DNA of 10,658 nt, taken from contig CAYFJO010000380.1 in the NCBI GenBank assembly GCA_964343305.1, positions 1 through 10,658 of the forward strand, given 5' to 3'. A program made the position numbers and the translations under genes. The notes below the pieces were generated by a model. The model was given only the letters and a program-made list of their open reading frames with translations, did not search any database and had not been told where the DNA came from. Source of the DNA: CAYFJO01 sp964343305 (GTDB lineage: Bacteria > Planctomycetota > Planctomycetia > Pirellulales > Pirellulaceae). Positions 1-7,389 of the stretch are shown here, one piece after another. Every line of letters begins with the position of its first letter. Positions within the stretch are counted from its first letter, which is position 1.

Positions 1-1
1 C

Positions 2-199
2 GAATTCTGGCACTTCAGCAAAGGCGACGTCGCCGATCGGATCATGAATCACGATGCGCAGCCAGCGCGGTTCGGCGCGGTGAATTGGAATCCGGAAACA
101 AACAAAGTCAGTCCCGTCGATGATCCCAAAACACCGCTCAATCCATTGTCGCAGATTGAGAAGGAGATCGAGGCAGCGCTGGAGCGAATCAAAAAATGA
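2..199 (+). CDS. C-terminal fragment of an unrecognised protein
   Basis: An open frame enters from the left edge of the window and ends at TGA 197-199, giving 65 visible residues. The fragment begins EFWHFSKGDVADR, continues through FGAVNWNPETNK and a proline/aspartate-rich stretch (VDDPKTPLNP), and ends in a short charged helix (IEKEIEAALERIKK). I do not recognise the family. It is mostly polar, with no membrane segment, consistent with the tail of a soluble or exported protein. In planctomycetes the gene before a DUF1501 gene is often a DUF1549/DUF1553 cytochrome-type protein, but nothing in these residues lets me assign that family. The next gene starts 162 bp downstream on the same strand, so co-transcription is possible. 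The reading frame is fairly secure because the codons are biased and the stop is clean. The function is unknown. Confidence 0.6.
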   Translation, partial: EFWHFSKGDVADRIMNHDAQPARFGAVNWNPETNKVSPVDDPKTPLNPLSQIEKEIEAALERIKK

Positions 200-361
200 A
201 TGCAGAATAGTTCGAGAATGGACGACATGGATCTCACGAACTTGGTCTGCAATAATACGCGAAGGTGCAGCTACGTTTGGTTGCGGCTCCGCCCCTTGAT
301 TTGACGTCAAACAACTCCGCGTTCTGGCGAACGCAGCTACGACGAAATTGAGTTTTGAAAA
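200..361. other. Intergenic leader with repeats and a 12-nt palindrome
   Basis: This 162-bp spacer lies between the partial gene and the DUF1501 gene. It holds two direct copies of GCAGCTACG (267-275 and 333-341), a perfect palindrome TTTGACGTCAAA (300-311), a small GCGG/CCGC hairpin (283-292) and a hairpin GCGTTC-TGGC-GAACGC (319-334). I see no convincing -35/-10 pair and no short gene. Confidence 0.5.
319..343. repeat. Hairpin plus 15-nt dispersed repeat
   Basis: A perfect 6-bp inverted repeat (GCGTTC, 319-324; GAACGC, 329-334) has a 4-nt loop. Its right arm begins the 15-mer GAACGCAGCTACGAC (329-343), which recurs exactly in inverse orientation at 4598-4612, in the spacer between the two DUF4838 genes. 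Both copies lie close to the boundaries of secreted-protein genes. It is probably a piece of a small dispersed intergenic repeat. Confidence 0.5.
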
Positions 362-1708
362 ATGAACCCAACCGAAAAACAGTTTGAACAACTTAGTCGC
401 CGCAGTTTTGTGCAGGCTGGTGTTCTAGGCGTGGGCGGACTTGGACTCAGCCAGATGTTGCGGTTGCGGGCGCAGGGTGCAACGCAAGCGTCAGGCCGCA
501 AGACTTCGGTGATTCTGTTTTGGCTGAGCGGTGGTCCAGGCCACATGGAGACATGGGACCCGAAGCCAGATGCGCCGGTCGAGTATCGCGGCCCATTGGG
601 AGCGATTCAAACGAACATCACAGGCGTGCAATTCGGTGAATTGATGCCACGACTCGCTGGCATGATGGACAAGCTCGCCGTCCTGCGAAGCGTGAATCAC
701 GGGTCCGGCGACCACACTAAGGGAAACCATTGGATGCTGACGGGGTTCGAGGGCCCAGCGTTCAATGCTCCGGACAATCGACAGCAACGGCGTCCATCCA
801 TGGGTTCCGCCGTGGCCAACGTGCGTGGCGCTAATCACACGGGCATGCCTGCCTACGTTGGCATTCCGCATCTGCGGGGCGGCACAGACAACTTGTTTCA
901 TTACGCCGCATATCTTGGTGGGGGATACAATCCGTTCGTCGTTAACTCAGATCCTGCTTCGGACGAATTCGCGGTTCGCAATCTCGCCTTGCCCACCGGA
1001 TTAACACGGCCTCGATTGGCGGACCGCCTGAACCTCCTGCAATCGATGGACAAGTTGAAACGAGCCAACGAGCAAACCATGTCGGACCTCGACCAACATC
1101 ACCAGCAGGCGTTCGAGTTATTGACCAGCCGTCGCGTGCGTGACGCGTTCGACATCGACGCTGAAGACGACGCCACTCGACAGTCCTATGGAATGCACAC
1201 CTTCGGCCAGTCCGCGTTAGTTGCCCGTCGATTGGTCGAACGCGGTGTCACGTTTGTTACGGTCAATTGCGTTCCTTGGGATCATCACGGTTCATCAAAC
1301 CGCTATCAAACGGAAGAAGGCGCGAGGCTGTTGATCCCGCCGTTGGACCATGCCATCGCGGGCCTGGTCACCGATTTGGAAACGCGCGGCTTGTACGAAG
1401 ACACGATGATCATCGCAATGGGCGAGTTCGGCCGGACGCCGCGAATGAACAAGTACGCGGGACGAGACCACTGGGGCCGCACGTTCAGCGTGTTGGTCGG
1501 CTGCGGCGGCATGAAGATGGGACAAGTGGTCGGCCGTTCCAACTCACGCGGCGAACACGTCGTCCGTCGGCCCATTTCACCGGAAGATGTCGCCGCCACG
1601 GTCTACCATCATCTTGGAATCGACGGCACAAAAACCACGTTCAACGACCAACTCGACCGCCCCATGCCACTGATCGCCGACGGCAACCCGATTCGCGAAT
1701 TGTTCTAG
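362..1708 (+). CDS. DUF1501 domain-containing protein, Tat-exported
   Basis: This 448-aa protein belongs to the DUF1501 family, which has an alkaline-phosphatase/sulfatase-like fold and is greatly expanded in planctomycetes; its substrate is unknown. Residues 12-16 (SRRSF) followed by a Gly/Leu-rich hydrophobic stretch (VLGVGGLGLSQML, 21-33) form a twin-arginine signal. This implies export of a folded, possibly metal-bearing protein. Family landmarks seen are ILFWLSGGPGHMETWDPKP (51-69), VNHGSGDHTKGNHWMLTG (111-128), WDHHG (306-310), GEFGRTPRMN (354-363) and GRDHWG (367-372). The His and Asp residues in these blocks are the likely metal ligands by analogy with the fold. The length is normal, so the gene looks intact. 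The ATG at 362 puts the RR motif near the N-terminus as expected, although the upstream ribosome-binding site is weak. It converges on the DUF4838 gene. Such genes usually sit beside DUF1549/DUF1553 genes; none is identifiable here. Confidence 0.93.
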   Translation: MNPTEKQFEQLSRRSFVQAGVLGVGGLGLSQMLRLRAQGATQASGRKTSVILFWLSGGPGHMETWDPKPDAPVEYRGPLGAIQTNITGVQFGELMPRLAGMMDKLAVLRSVNHGSGDHTKGNHWMLTGFEGPAFNAPDNRQQRRPSMGSAVANVRGANHTGMPAYVGIPHLRGGTDNLFHYAAYLGGGYNPFVVNSDPASDEFAVRNLALPTGLTRPRLADRLNLLQSMDKLKRANEQTMSDLDQHHQQAFELLTSRRVRDAFDIDAEDDATRQSYGMHTFGQSALVARRLVERGVTFVTVNCVPWDHHGSSNRYQTEEGARLLIPPLDHAIAGLVTDLETRGLYEDTMIIAMGEFGRTPRMNKYAGRDHWGRTFSVLVGCGGMKMGQVVGRSNSRGEHVVRRPISPEDVAATVYHHLGIDGTKTTFNDQLDRPMPLIADGNPIRELF

Positions 1709-1709
1709 T

Positions 1710-1768
1710 GTAGCCACAGATCCCCGACGACGCATTGCCCGAGCAGCGTCGCAACCTGGAAGGCTACG
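1710..1768. repeat. Palindromic element between convergent genes, possible bidirectional terminator
   Basis: The 67-bp gap between the two convergent stop codons is nearly filled by an imperfect inverted repeat. Its outer arms are GTAGCC (1710-1715) and GGCTAC (1762-1767). An inner stem is CGACG (1725-1729) with CGTCG (1747-1751), extended by GC/GC after two mismatches. There is no T-run, so a classical intrinsic terminator is not shown. The terminal GTAGCC/GGCTAC hexamers are the same as those bounding the palindrome inside the DUF4838 gene at 3061-3127, which suggests a related repeat. Confidence 0.5.
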
Positions 1769-1775
1769 CCACAAT

Positions 1776-4526
1776 TCAGTCTTGAGCGAAAATGACCTGC
1801 GAGCCGGTGCGGAAGGTCATGAGGTTTGGATGATTGCCATGACCGATCGTTCCTTTGGTGAACGGGAACGGAACCAGTGTCGTGGCTCGCGCCACGAACT
1901 CACCTTTCTTCGTCGGATGGGGCTCGCGCGTGTATCGGGCGATGGAAATCTCGAACAGATCGGTGCCGTCGCCAAGACTGAGACGTTTCAAGTCCAGAAC
2001 GAGTTCGGCACGCCAGCCGTCGGCGGCGATCTTCGCGGCGGCGTCTGAGACCGCGTTCCACTCGTTCTTTCCGCCTTGATGATCGGACCAGGCGCCGTTG
2101 GCGTTGATGCGGACTGAGCGAAACTGAGTGCCTTGGCGAAAGAAATTCAGCACGATGCAATCGTCATAAAGCATCGCTGGATTCCGCCAGCCCGTTGTGT
2201 CGTTGTCGCGGACTGACGCTCCGACCGTCGCTGGATCCTGTTCGCAATCGAAGGCGAAACACAACTTGTCTCCGGAGCGGACACACCAGACTCGCGTGTC
2301 GTCGTGACCGAATTTGTCGAGCAAACTGATCGACCGGCCAACATTGTGGGCGTAAGCATGGAAGCGGTCGTCGAAGATTGGCGGTCCCCATTCAGCCGAA
2401 GAGATGTCGCCATCGGCAACGGGCAAGCGATCGCGATTTGCGACGAACAACGCCCGACGTCGAACCAGATCCAACAGTGACTTTGGCGCGGCTTTGTCGA
2501 TGGCCCCGACGAGTTGCTGATGCGACGAAAACGAATGATCTGCAACGACCCTGGTGACGAGTTCTTCGGCGACGCGTGTGGCGGCGGCGACAGGTTGCTG
2601 ATCGAAATTACGGGTGACTTCAAACATGTCGTCGCCCGTGTTGCTTAGCGCGGCAAAACCCAGAGCGCGGCCTTTCTCAATGGCGGCTGCGAGGTCGCCG
2701 GCCGCCATCCATTGGTTCAAGCCGGCGATGAGTTGATCGACGCTTGCCGAATCGTCGCCAGCCAGTCGCTCAACTTCACGCGCGTGGGCATACCGCGTGC
2801 AGACGATTCGCGTGATTTGAAACGTCGTTCGGAAGAACTCGATACGGCGCGACTGTTCTTTCGTCTTTGCCAGTGAATACGCGCGATCGAGCAGCCGTTG
2901 CGCTTCCTCGCAAATTTTCGGAGTGAAAATCTCCATCTGTCGCGGATCTCTCAGCCAGCGATAGTTGCTGCGATCGCTTTTCAGAGTCTGGTCGCGCCAT
3001 GCTTTTTCCAACAGGGCGAAGTATTGCTTCATCGTTTTGGCGCACTCCGACAGATCGGACGTAGCCGATATCGTGAGACTTCGGGCGTTGGGTGCGGTGC
3101 GTTCCGAACTCTCACGAGTCCGGCTACGGCGTCCGAACATGTCGCCGTAGAACTGGTCGAGAAGCGAGTCCGGATCGAGCGACGTGTCCCACAGTAGCTT
3201 CGAGACCAGCCAGTACTTCGGTCCGTCGAGTCCCCAGTTGGGATAGGCTTCGGCGTAGAAACCGTCGGCATTCACGCCGTACCGGTTTTTGATGTTGCGG
3301 GCCAGATCGTCGTTGTAGATTCGCGGTATGATAAAGCCGCCGCCGTAGATGTATTCATAGATGCCCATCCGCTGCGAAATGCGATCCCACTTGCGAGCGC
3401 TGTCAGCGAACTCGACGACCTGCTCCGGATCAAACAGTTGGGCGCTGTCCAGCGTGAGGTAAGGAACCAGATTCGGCTCCAGTTGAATCGAATCGGCCGG
3501 CAGACGCCGCAGACCGGCGTAGGCAAGACAGCCGAGACGCTTATCCGGATAGACCTGCGCGACTCGGCGAGCGACATTGTTGTAGTAATCGAAAAACGCG
3601 TAGGCGATGCGCTGGCCTTTGTCTTCAATTCGCTGCGGGGCAATCGCGAGGCAATCCTTGCACTCACAGAACTGGCCCGTGTCGTTCATGCCGATGCTGA
3701 CCGTGCCCAGACTCGGATTCTCTTTGAACTTCCTCAGCACAAAGTCGGTCGTGATGCGAACAACGTCCGGGTTCGAGACGCACGGCTGTGAGTGGTTTGC
3801 ATCTCGTGGGCGGTCCCGTTTTCCGTCGATCTCCGGAAAGTATTCTGGATGCTGGTCGTACAATTCCAACGGGAAGATCTGCCGCAACGCATGGTGAAAC
3901 TTGTCGCGACTGCGCAGACGGAAGGAATGCATCGGTGCGATCCTGAACCAGCGAGCTTTGTAATCCGGCTCTTCCGTTCGGTTTAGTTCAGCGGGAATCT
4001 GGATCGTGTCGGCTTTGGGAATAATGTCGCCGGGGCCAAGCATCCCATCTTCGTCGGCACGCCACCACCGCGGCTCCATCAGATACCAGCGGCAGCCGGC
4101 ATACGATTCCAGCAGATCGTAAACAGCCCAGTTCGTTCCCCACCAGTGCTTGCCGGCGAGATAGACGTCTCGGCCTTTCACCAGCAGCAGATAACCATCG
4201 TCGTCCAGCGCATCCAGCCGATCCCCGATCACACGATCGACTTCAGGTTGACGGCCGACCCAGATGCGTACATCGAATTGTTCGCGATCAAGTTTCGCAG
4301 CGGACGCGAGTGGAACATTCTGTCCGGTAATCAGCTTCGCAAACCGATGCAGAATGCGATGCCCGCCCCAGTCATACCAGACGTTTTGCTTCCAGTTGTC
4401 CGCATGGACGATAGCTGTTCGCGTTCTTGGACCGACGATCGTAAGAGCTTCTTCCGCGCCGGCCGGTAGAGTCGCCGTCAGGAAGTGAGCAATTAAGAGG
4501 AGCAGGCATGCTGGTGGATTCCGCAT
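1776..4526 (-). CDS. DUF4838 domain-containing protein with C-terminal CBM9-like domain (paralogue A)
   Basis: This 916-aa secreted protein begins with a Sec signal peptide (hydrophobic ACLLLLIAHFLTATLPAGA, residues 6-24). Residues about 28-180 form a mixed alpha/beta domain like the accessory N-terminal domains of GH67/GH20 enzymes. A DUF4838 region, thought to be a glycoside-hydrolase-like barrel, spans about 185-570. It has a cysteine cluster CECKDC (287-292) right after GMNDTG, then IYEYIYGGGFIIPRIY (389-404) and FYAEAYPNWGLDGPK (423-437). Residues about 700-910 (ADGDISSAEWG and onwards) resemble a CBM9/DOMON beta-sandwich that binds sugars. A glycan-processing role is inferred; the activity is not established. 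The start is supported by GGAG 8 nt upstream (plus-strand 4535-4538). It lies downstream of its paralogue on the same strand with a 114-bp gap. Oddity: residues 467-489 are encoded by a palindromic repeat inserted in frame, giving an Arg/Ser/Thr-rich loop absent from the paralogue. Confidence 0.9.
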   Translation of the reverse strand: MRNPPACLLLLIAHFLTATLPAGAEEALTIVGPRTRTAIVHADNWKQNVWYDWGGHRILHRFAKLITGQNVPLASAAKLDREQFDVRIWVGRQPEVDRVIGDRLDALDDDGYLLLVKGRDVYLAGKHWWGTNWAVYDLLESYAGCRWYLMEPRWWRADEDGMLGPGDIIPKADTIQIPAELNRTEEPDYKARWFRIAPMHSFRLRSRDKFHHALRQIFPLELYDQHPEYFPEIDGKRDRPRDANHSQPCVSNPDVVRITTDFVLRKFKENPSLGTVSIGMNDTGQFCECKDCLAIAPQRIEDKGQRIAYAFFDYYNNVARRVAQVYPDKRLGCLAYAGLRRLPADSIQLEPNLVPYLTLDSAQLFDPEQVVEFADSARKWDRISQRMGIYEYIYGGGFIIPRIYNDDLARNIKNRYGVNADGFYAEAYPNWGLDGPKYWLVSKLLWDTSLDPDSLLDQFYGDMFGRRSRTRESSERTAPNARSLTISATSDLSECAKTMKQYFALLEKAWRDQTLKSDRSNYRWLRDPRQMEIFTPKICEEAQRLLDRAYSLAKTKEQSRRIEFFRTTFQITRIVCTRYAHAREVERLAGDDSASVDQLIAGLNQWMAAGDLAAAIEKGRALGFAALSNTGDDMFEVTRNFDQQPVAAATRVAEELVTRVVADHSFSSHQQLVGAIDKAAPKSLLDLVRRRALFVANRDRLPVADGDISSAEWGPPIFDDRFHAYAHNVGRSISLLDKFGHDDTRVWCVRSGDKLCFAFDCEQDPATVGASVRDNDTTGWRNPAMLYDDCIVLNFFRQGTQFRSVRINANGAWSDHQGGKNEWNAVSDAAAKIAADGWRAELVLDLKRLSLGDGTDLFEISIARYTREPHPTKKGEFVARATTLVPFPFTKGTIGHGNHPNLMTFRTGSQVIFAQD
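3060..3128. repeat. 69-nt palindromic MITE/REP-like element inside the DUF4838 coding region
   Basis: Two 24-nt arms (3061-3084 and 3104-3127) match as inverted repeats at 20 of 24 positions by my hand alignment, with a 19-nt loop; the bases at 3060 and 3128 also pair. The outer ends are GTAGCC/GGCTAC and the inner arms include TCGTGAGA/TCTCACGA. Further out, TCGGAC (3055-3060) and GTCCGA (3131-3136) are also complementary with a 3-nt offset. The 69 nt equal 23 codons and keep the gene in frame, encoding residues 467-489. The 5-mer TCCGA flanks it at 3046-3050 and 3132-3136, a weak candidate for a target duplication. No transposase is present, so it would be non-autonomous. Confidence 0.75.
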
Positions 4527-4640
4527 TTGGCACTCTCCGTAATTGTGGAAATCAGCCGGAACGCACTAGCGCCCGGTTCATTCTATCGTTGTGCATTGTC
4601 GTAGCTGCGTTCAGCGGCTGATTCCTGCTCATCATCCCGC
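4527..4640. other. Spacer between the two DUF4838 genes with dispersed repeats
   Basis: These 114 bp separate the stop of the upstream paralogue from the start of the downstream one. They contain the ribosome-binding site of the 916-aa gene, a copy of GGAAATCAGCC (4547-4557, again at 8011-8021), CTAGCGC (4566-4572) and the 15-mer GTCGTAGCTGCGTTC (4598-4612, the inverse of 329-343). I see no clear terminator or promoter, so read-through from the upstream gene is plausible. Confidence 0.5.
4535..4538 (-). promoter_or_regulatory. Ribosome-binding site of the 916-aa DUF4838 gene
   Basis: On the minus strand GGAG sits 8 nt before the ATG at 4524-4526, which supports this start. The sequence ACGGAGA around it is identical to that before the paralogue (plus-strand 7369-7375), suggesting the leader was duplicated with the gene or that the two starts are under similar selection. 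Confidence 0.65.
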
Positions 4641-7361
4641 CTATTGTACTGTGAGAACTCCATATCCTGTGTTGCCGGGGTGAATCGACCAACGTCGTGG
4701 TGTGGCGGGAGTCCATGCGTAGCGAACATTGTTGGTGACGCGGAAGAAGTTGAATCCACGAAGTGGGCCAGACTGCTCGAAGAGTTTGCCGCCCTCGTCG
4801 CCGAGTTCGATCGCGATTTCTGCTGTCCAGCCATCGGGCCGACGGGTGACTTTCGCCTCGGCGCCGTTCCATTCGGTGCGATAGCCATACGCTGTGCTTT
4901 TTGCGTCGAAGATGCCGCCGCCCGCAGTGACGATGACAACTTGCCTGCCGGGCAGGACGACGCCAACGACATCATTGCCGCGCAGGTAAGGAAAATCGGA
5001 CGCGCCGTCGCCCGGTTTGACGATGCCCTTGTCGTTGCGAGTGACTTCGTCGCGGCCGGTGCATGAGTCGGCCAGAGTCTTCGTGTCCTGCTCGCATCGG
5101 AACGCAGCGTAGAAACGATTCCCATGACTGCGAAACCAAATCTGAGTACGTCGAGAATCGCGCCGGTCGAAATACGGATACCTCACCAACGCGCCATCGA
5201 AGAACGGTTCGCCCCATGCATCCTCTATCTTGCCATCAACGAGCGGCGCCTCGTTGAGCGGCTCAATCGTCATGATCGACTGATGAACGTGCTCGCGTAC
5301 AAGACGTTTGGCGTGCGGATAATCTCCGACGCGGTTGAGCAATTCATCGCACGCTTTGAGAAGTTGTTCGGGGCCGGCGTTCTTCTCCACGGACATCGCC
5401 TCATTGATTGCCTTGTGGACAATGTGTGGCAACGCCATCGTACCCGTGTCCCAGTCGCGAAACGACGGCGTGTAACTCTTGACGTACTGCGCCTGACAGA
5501 ACTGCTGGAACGACAACGGCGCTTCTTCGCCGACTCGCTGCATGTAAGGATCAAGCCGTCCAAATCGCTGCCAGTCTTCCAAACGTCGAAGCCATTCGCT
5601 CAACGACGTCGTTTGCCGACGCTCGTCCTCAAGCATCGCGTCCAGTTCTACCGCAGCGGCATAACGATTCGATGCCAAACGTGTCGCGCCGAACGCCGCT
5701 TTGAAATACGCGATCCGTCTGCGAACCAAATCACTCCGAGCTGCCGCCTCGGCACGTTCCAGCAACCTCCACGCCCGTTCGCACACGTCGGGCCTAATGA
5801 CATCGGTGAATTGCTGCCCTTTGAAATAAGAACCCAACATCCGATACCCGCCGCGACGATCGTCGGATGTCTGCTGAGTGCGCCACGCCTGTTCGAGGAA
5901 ATCGAAGTAGACTCTCATCGGCTCGGCCGCCTCGGCGAACATCCCTTTGTGCCAACGGTCCAGCAGTTCATCCACATCCTGTTCTGGATCCCAAAGCAAC
6001 TGTTCGGCCACCCAGAGTTTCGGCCCGTCCAATCCCCAGTTCGCGTAAGCCTCGGCATAGAATCCTTCCGCGCCGGCAGTTCGCGCCTGACGCAGGCCGT
6101 CGGCGAATTCGTGCAGATAGATTCGCGGAATCAGAAAGCCGGAACCGAAGAGCCACTCATAGATACCAAACTGCCGGGCGATGCCGCTCCACCGTTTGAT
6201 GTGTTCATTCTGTTGCTTGCGATAAGCCTTGTCCCAGCGATCGGCCATGCTCATGGTCAGATACGGCATGAGCAGCGGATGCAACTTCTCCGGATACCAG
6301 TCGGTGAGATCGCTGTAAACGAGGAACCCCAAACGGACATTCGGGTGCGATTTCGCGACTCGCTTGGCGACCGCATTGTAATAGCGATAGAACCGATACC
6401 CGTTCGCCGCATCGCTGTCCGGCTCGACGCCGTCGGGCGACACGGCCAAACAACGATCACACAGACAATAGCCACCCGAATCATTGATCCCAAGACTGAA
6501 ACTGTCGGCCTGCGGGTTTTGGGCGAAGTAATCCAAAACGGCCTTCACGGTGAGTTCGAGCACCTCGGGATTCGTCGTGCAGGGTTGCCAGTAGGTGGTA
6601 AGGTTTTCTGGCGGAACGAAACGCTCGCCGGGTTTGAGATGTCGGTGAACGCCTTTGCCTTTTCGGTCGGTATCGTGCTTCGCAATGATGACCGGGAAAT
6701 ACTCGGGATGGTTGTCGTGATCCATCGGACTGACGATTCGGAACAGGTTGTGGTGATAGCGATAACGCCCGCCACCGCCTGACGCGCGAACTCGCCACGT
6801 CGAATTGGCCTTGCCGCAGTAACCGCTCCAATGTCGATGTTTGAACGCGGGGGCTTCGATCCACTTACCCGACGGAATCAGCACGCGATCCAGAGCCGGA
6901 TAATGTTCACCCAGTTCGCCGGGAATGAACCAATCGACTCCGAGAAACCGCCGCAAAAAATCGCCCTGCGCCCACGTGATCGGTTCCCCGGTATCCGTCG
7001 TCGATTTCGGTGCGTAGACGATCGCGTACTCGGGCGTCACCAGAATGATGTATCCCTCAGCGTCCAGCTTCGGGATCTCACTGGCCAGCACCTTCCGTGC
7101 TTTTTGGGTATCGCCCACATAGATCGGAAAACGATCCGACCGCGGTTTGAATCGACTCTCAGCAACCTGTTCGAGCTTAACGCCCGTGCAACGTTCAACG
7201 CCCTGAGCCAACGTGTTCGCCCTGCCAACAATGATGGCCCGGCGGTCGCCGTCAAGCAGCGGAAAGACATCGCACTTCTGGGCGACAACCGTCCTCGCCG
7301 TACAAATGGCGAGACCAAATACAATGAAGGAGTTTGTAAAGCGACTCACAAATGTTTTCAT
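4641..7361 (-). CDS. DUF4838 domain-containing protein with C-terminal CBM9-like domain (paralogue B)
   Basis: This 906-aa secreted protein has a basic N-terminus, a hydrophobic core (SFIVFGLAI, 11-19) and likely cleavage near TVVA-Q (24-28). The order of parts is the same as in its neighbour. An alpha/beta N-terminal domain covers about 40-165. The DUF4838 region covers about 170-560, with GINDSGGYCLCDRC (291-304), IYEWLFGSGFLIPRIY (400-415) and FYAEAYANWGLDGPK (434-448). A mostly helical linker is followed by a CBM9/DOMON-like domain from about 706 (LVDGKIEDAWG) to the end. It has no counterpart of the palindrome-encoded loop: F475 to Y485 spans 9 residues, against 37 in paralogue A. The role is inferred to be binding or cleavage of extracellular glycans. 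The start is supported by GGAG 8 nt upstream, although that site lies in a hairpin (7369-7389). It is probably the first gene of a two-gene leftward transcript. A 552-codon open frame antisense to it (5124-6782) is judged to be chance. Confidence 0.92.
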   Translation of the reverse strand: MKTFVSRFTNSFIVFGLAICTARTVVAQKCDVFPLLDGDRRAIIVGRANTLAQGVERCTGVKLEQVAESRFKPRSDRFPIYVGDTQKARKVLASEIPKLDAEGYIILVTPEYAIVYAPKSTTDTGEPITWAQGDFLRRFLGVDWFIPGELGEHYPALDRVLIPSGKWIEAPAFKHRHWSGYCGKANSTWRVRASGGGGRYRYHHNLFRIVSPMDHDNHPEYFPVIIAKHDTDRKGKGVHRHLKPGERFVPPENLTTYWQPCTTNPEVLELTVKAVLDYFAQNPQADSFSLGINDSGGYCLCDRCLAVSPDGVEPDSDAANGYRFYRYYNAVAKRVAKSHPNVRLGFLVYSDLTDWYPEKLHPLLMPYLTMSMADRWDKAYRKQQNEHIKRWSGIARQFGIYEWLFGSGFLIPRIYLHEFADGLRQARTAGAEGFYAEAYANWGLDGPKLWVAEQLLWDPEQDVDELLDRWHKGMFAEAAEPMRVYFDFLEQAWRTQQTSDDRRGGYRMLGSYFKGQQFTDVIRPDVCERAWRLLERAEAAARSDLVRRRIAYFKAAFGATRLASNRYAAAVELDAMLEDERRQTTSLSEWLRRLEDWQRFGRLDPYMQRVGEEAPLSFQQFCQAQYVKSYTPSFRDWDTGTMALPHIVHKAINEAMSVEKNAGPEQLLKACDELLNRVGDYPHAKRLVREHVHQSIMTIEPLNEAPLVDGKIEDAWGEPFFDGALVRYPYFDRRDSRRTQIWFRSHGNRFYAAFRCEQDTKTLADSCTGRDEVTRNDKGIVKPGDGASDFPYLRGNDVVGVVLPGRQVVIVTAGGGIFDAKSTAYGYRTEWNGAEAKVTRRPDGWTAEIAIELGDEGGKLFEQSGPLRGFNFFRVTNNVRYAWTPATPRRWSIHPGNTGYGVLTVQ

Positions 7362-7368
7362 TCATCGA

Positions 7369-7389
7369 TCTCCGTTTCCACCACGGAGA
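7369..7389 (-). promoter_or_regulatory. 5'-UTR hairpin pairing with the ribosome-binding site
   Basis: A perfect 7-bp inverted repeat, TCTCCGT (7369-7375 read on plus) and ACGGAGA (7383-7389), encloses a 7-nt loop. In the minus-strand mRNA the 3' arm reads ACGGAGA and contains the GGAG ribosome-binding site (plus-strand 7370-7373), 8 nt before the ATG at 7359-7361. Formation of this stem would block translation initiation of the 906-aa protein. Whether it is used for control (temperature, protein or RNA binding) is not shown by the sequence. Confidence 0.5.

Noticed and set aside
3272..3667. Antisense-side or alternative-frame open frames within both DUF4838 genes and the DUF1501 gene
   Set aside because: All lie within convincing genes in another frame and show no motifs of their own.
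5124..6782. A 552-codon open frame on the plus strand, antisense to the 906-aa DUF4838 gene
   Set aside because: The opposite strand has a clear, full-length protein with family motifs and a signal peptide. The antisense product has no recognisable motifs and its composition is what a mirrored high-GC gene gives. Its length alone is not enough.
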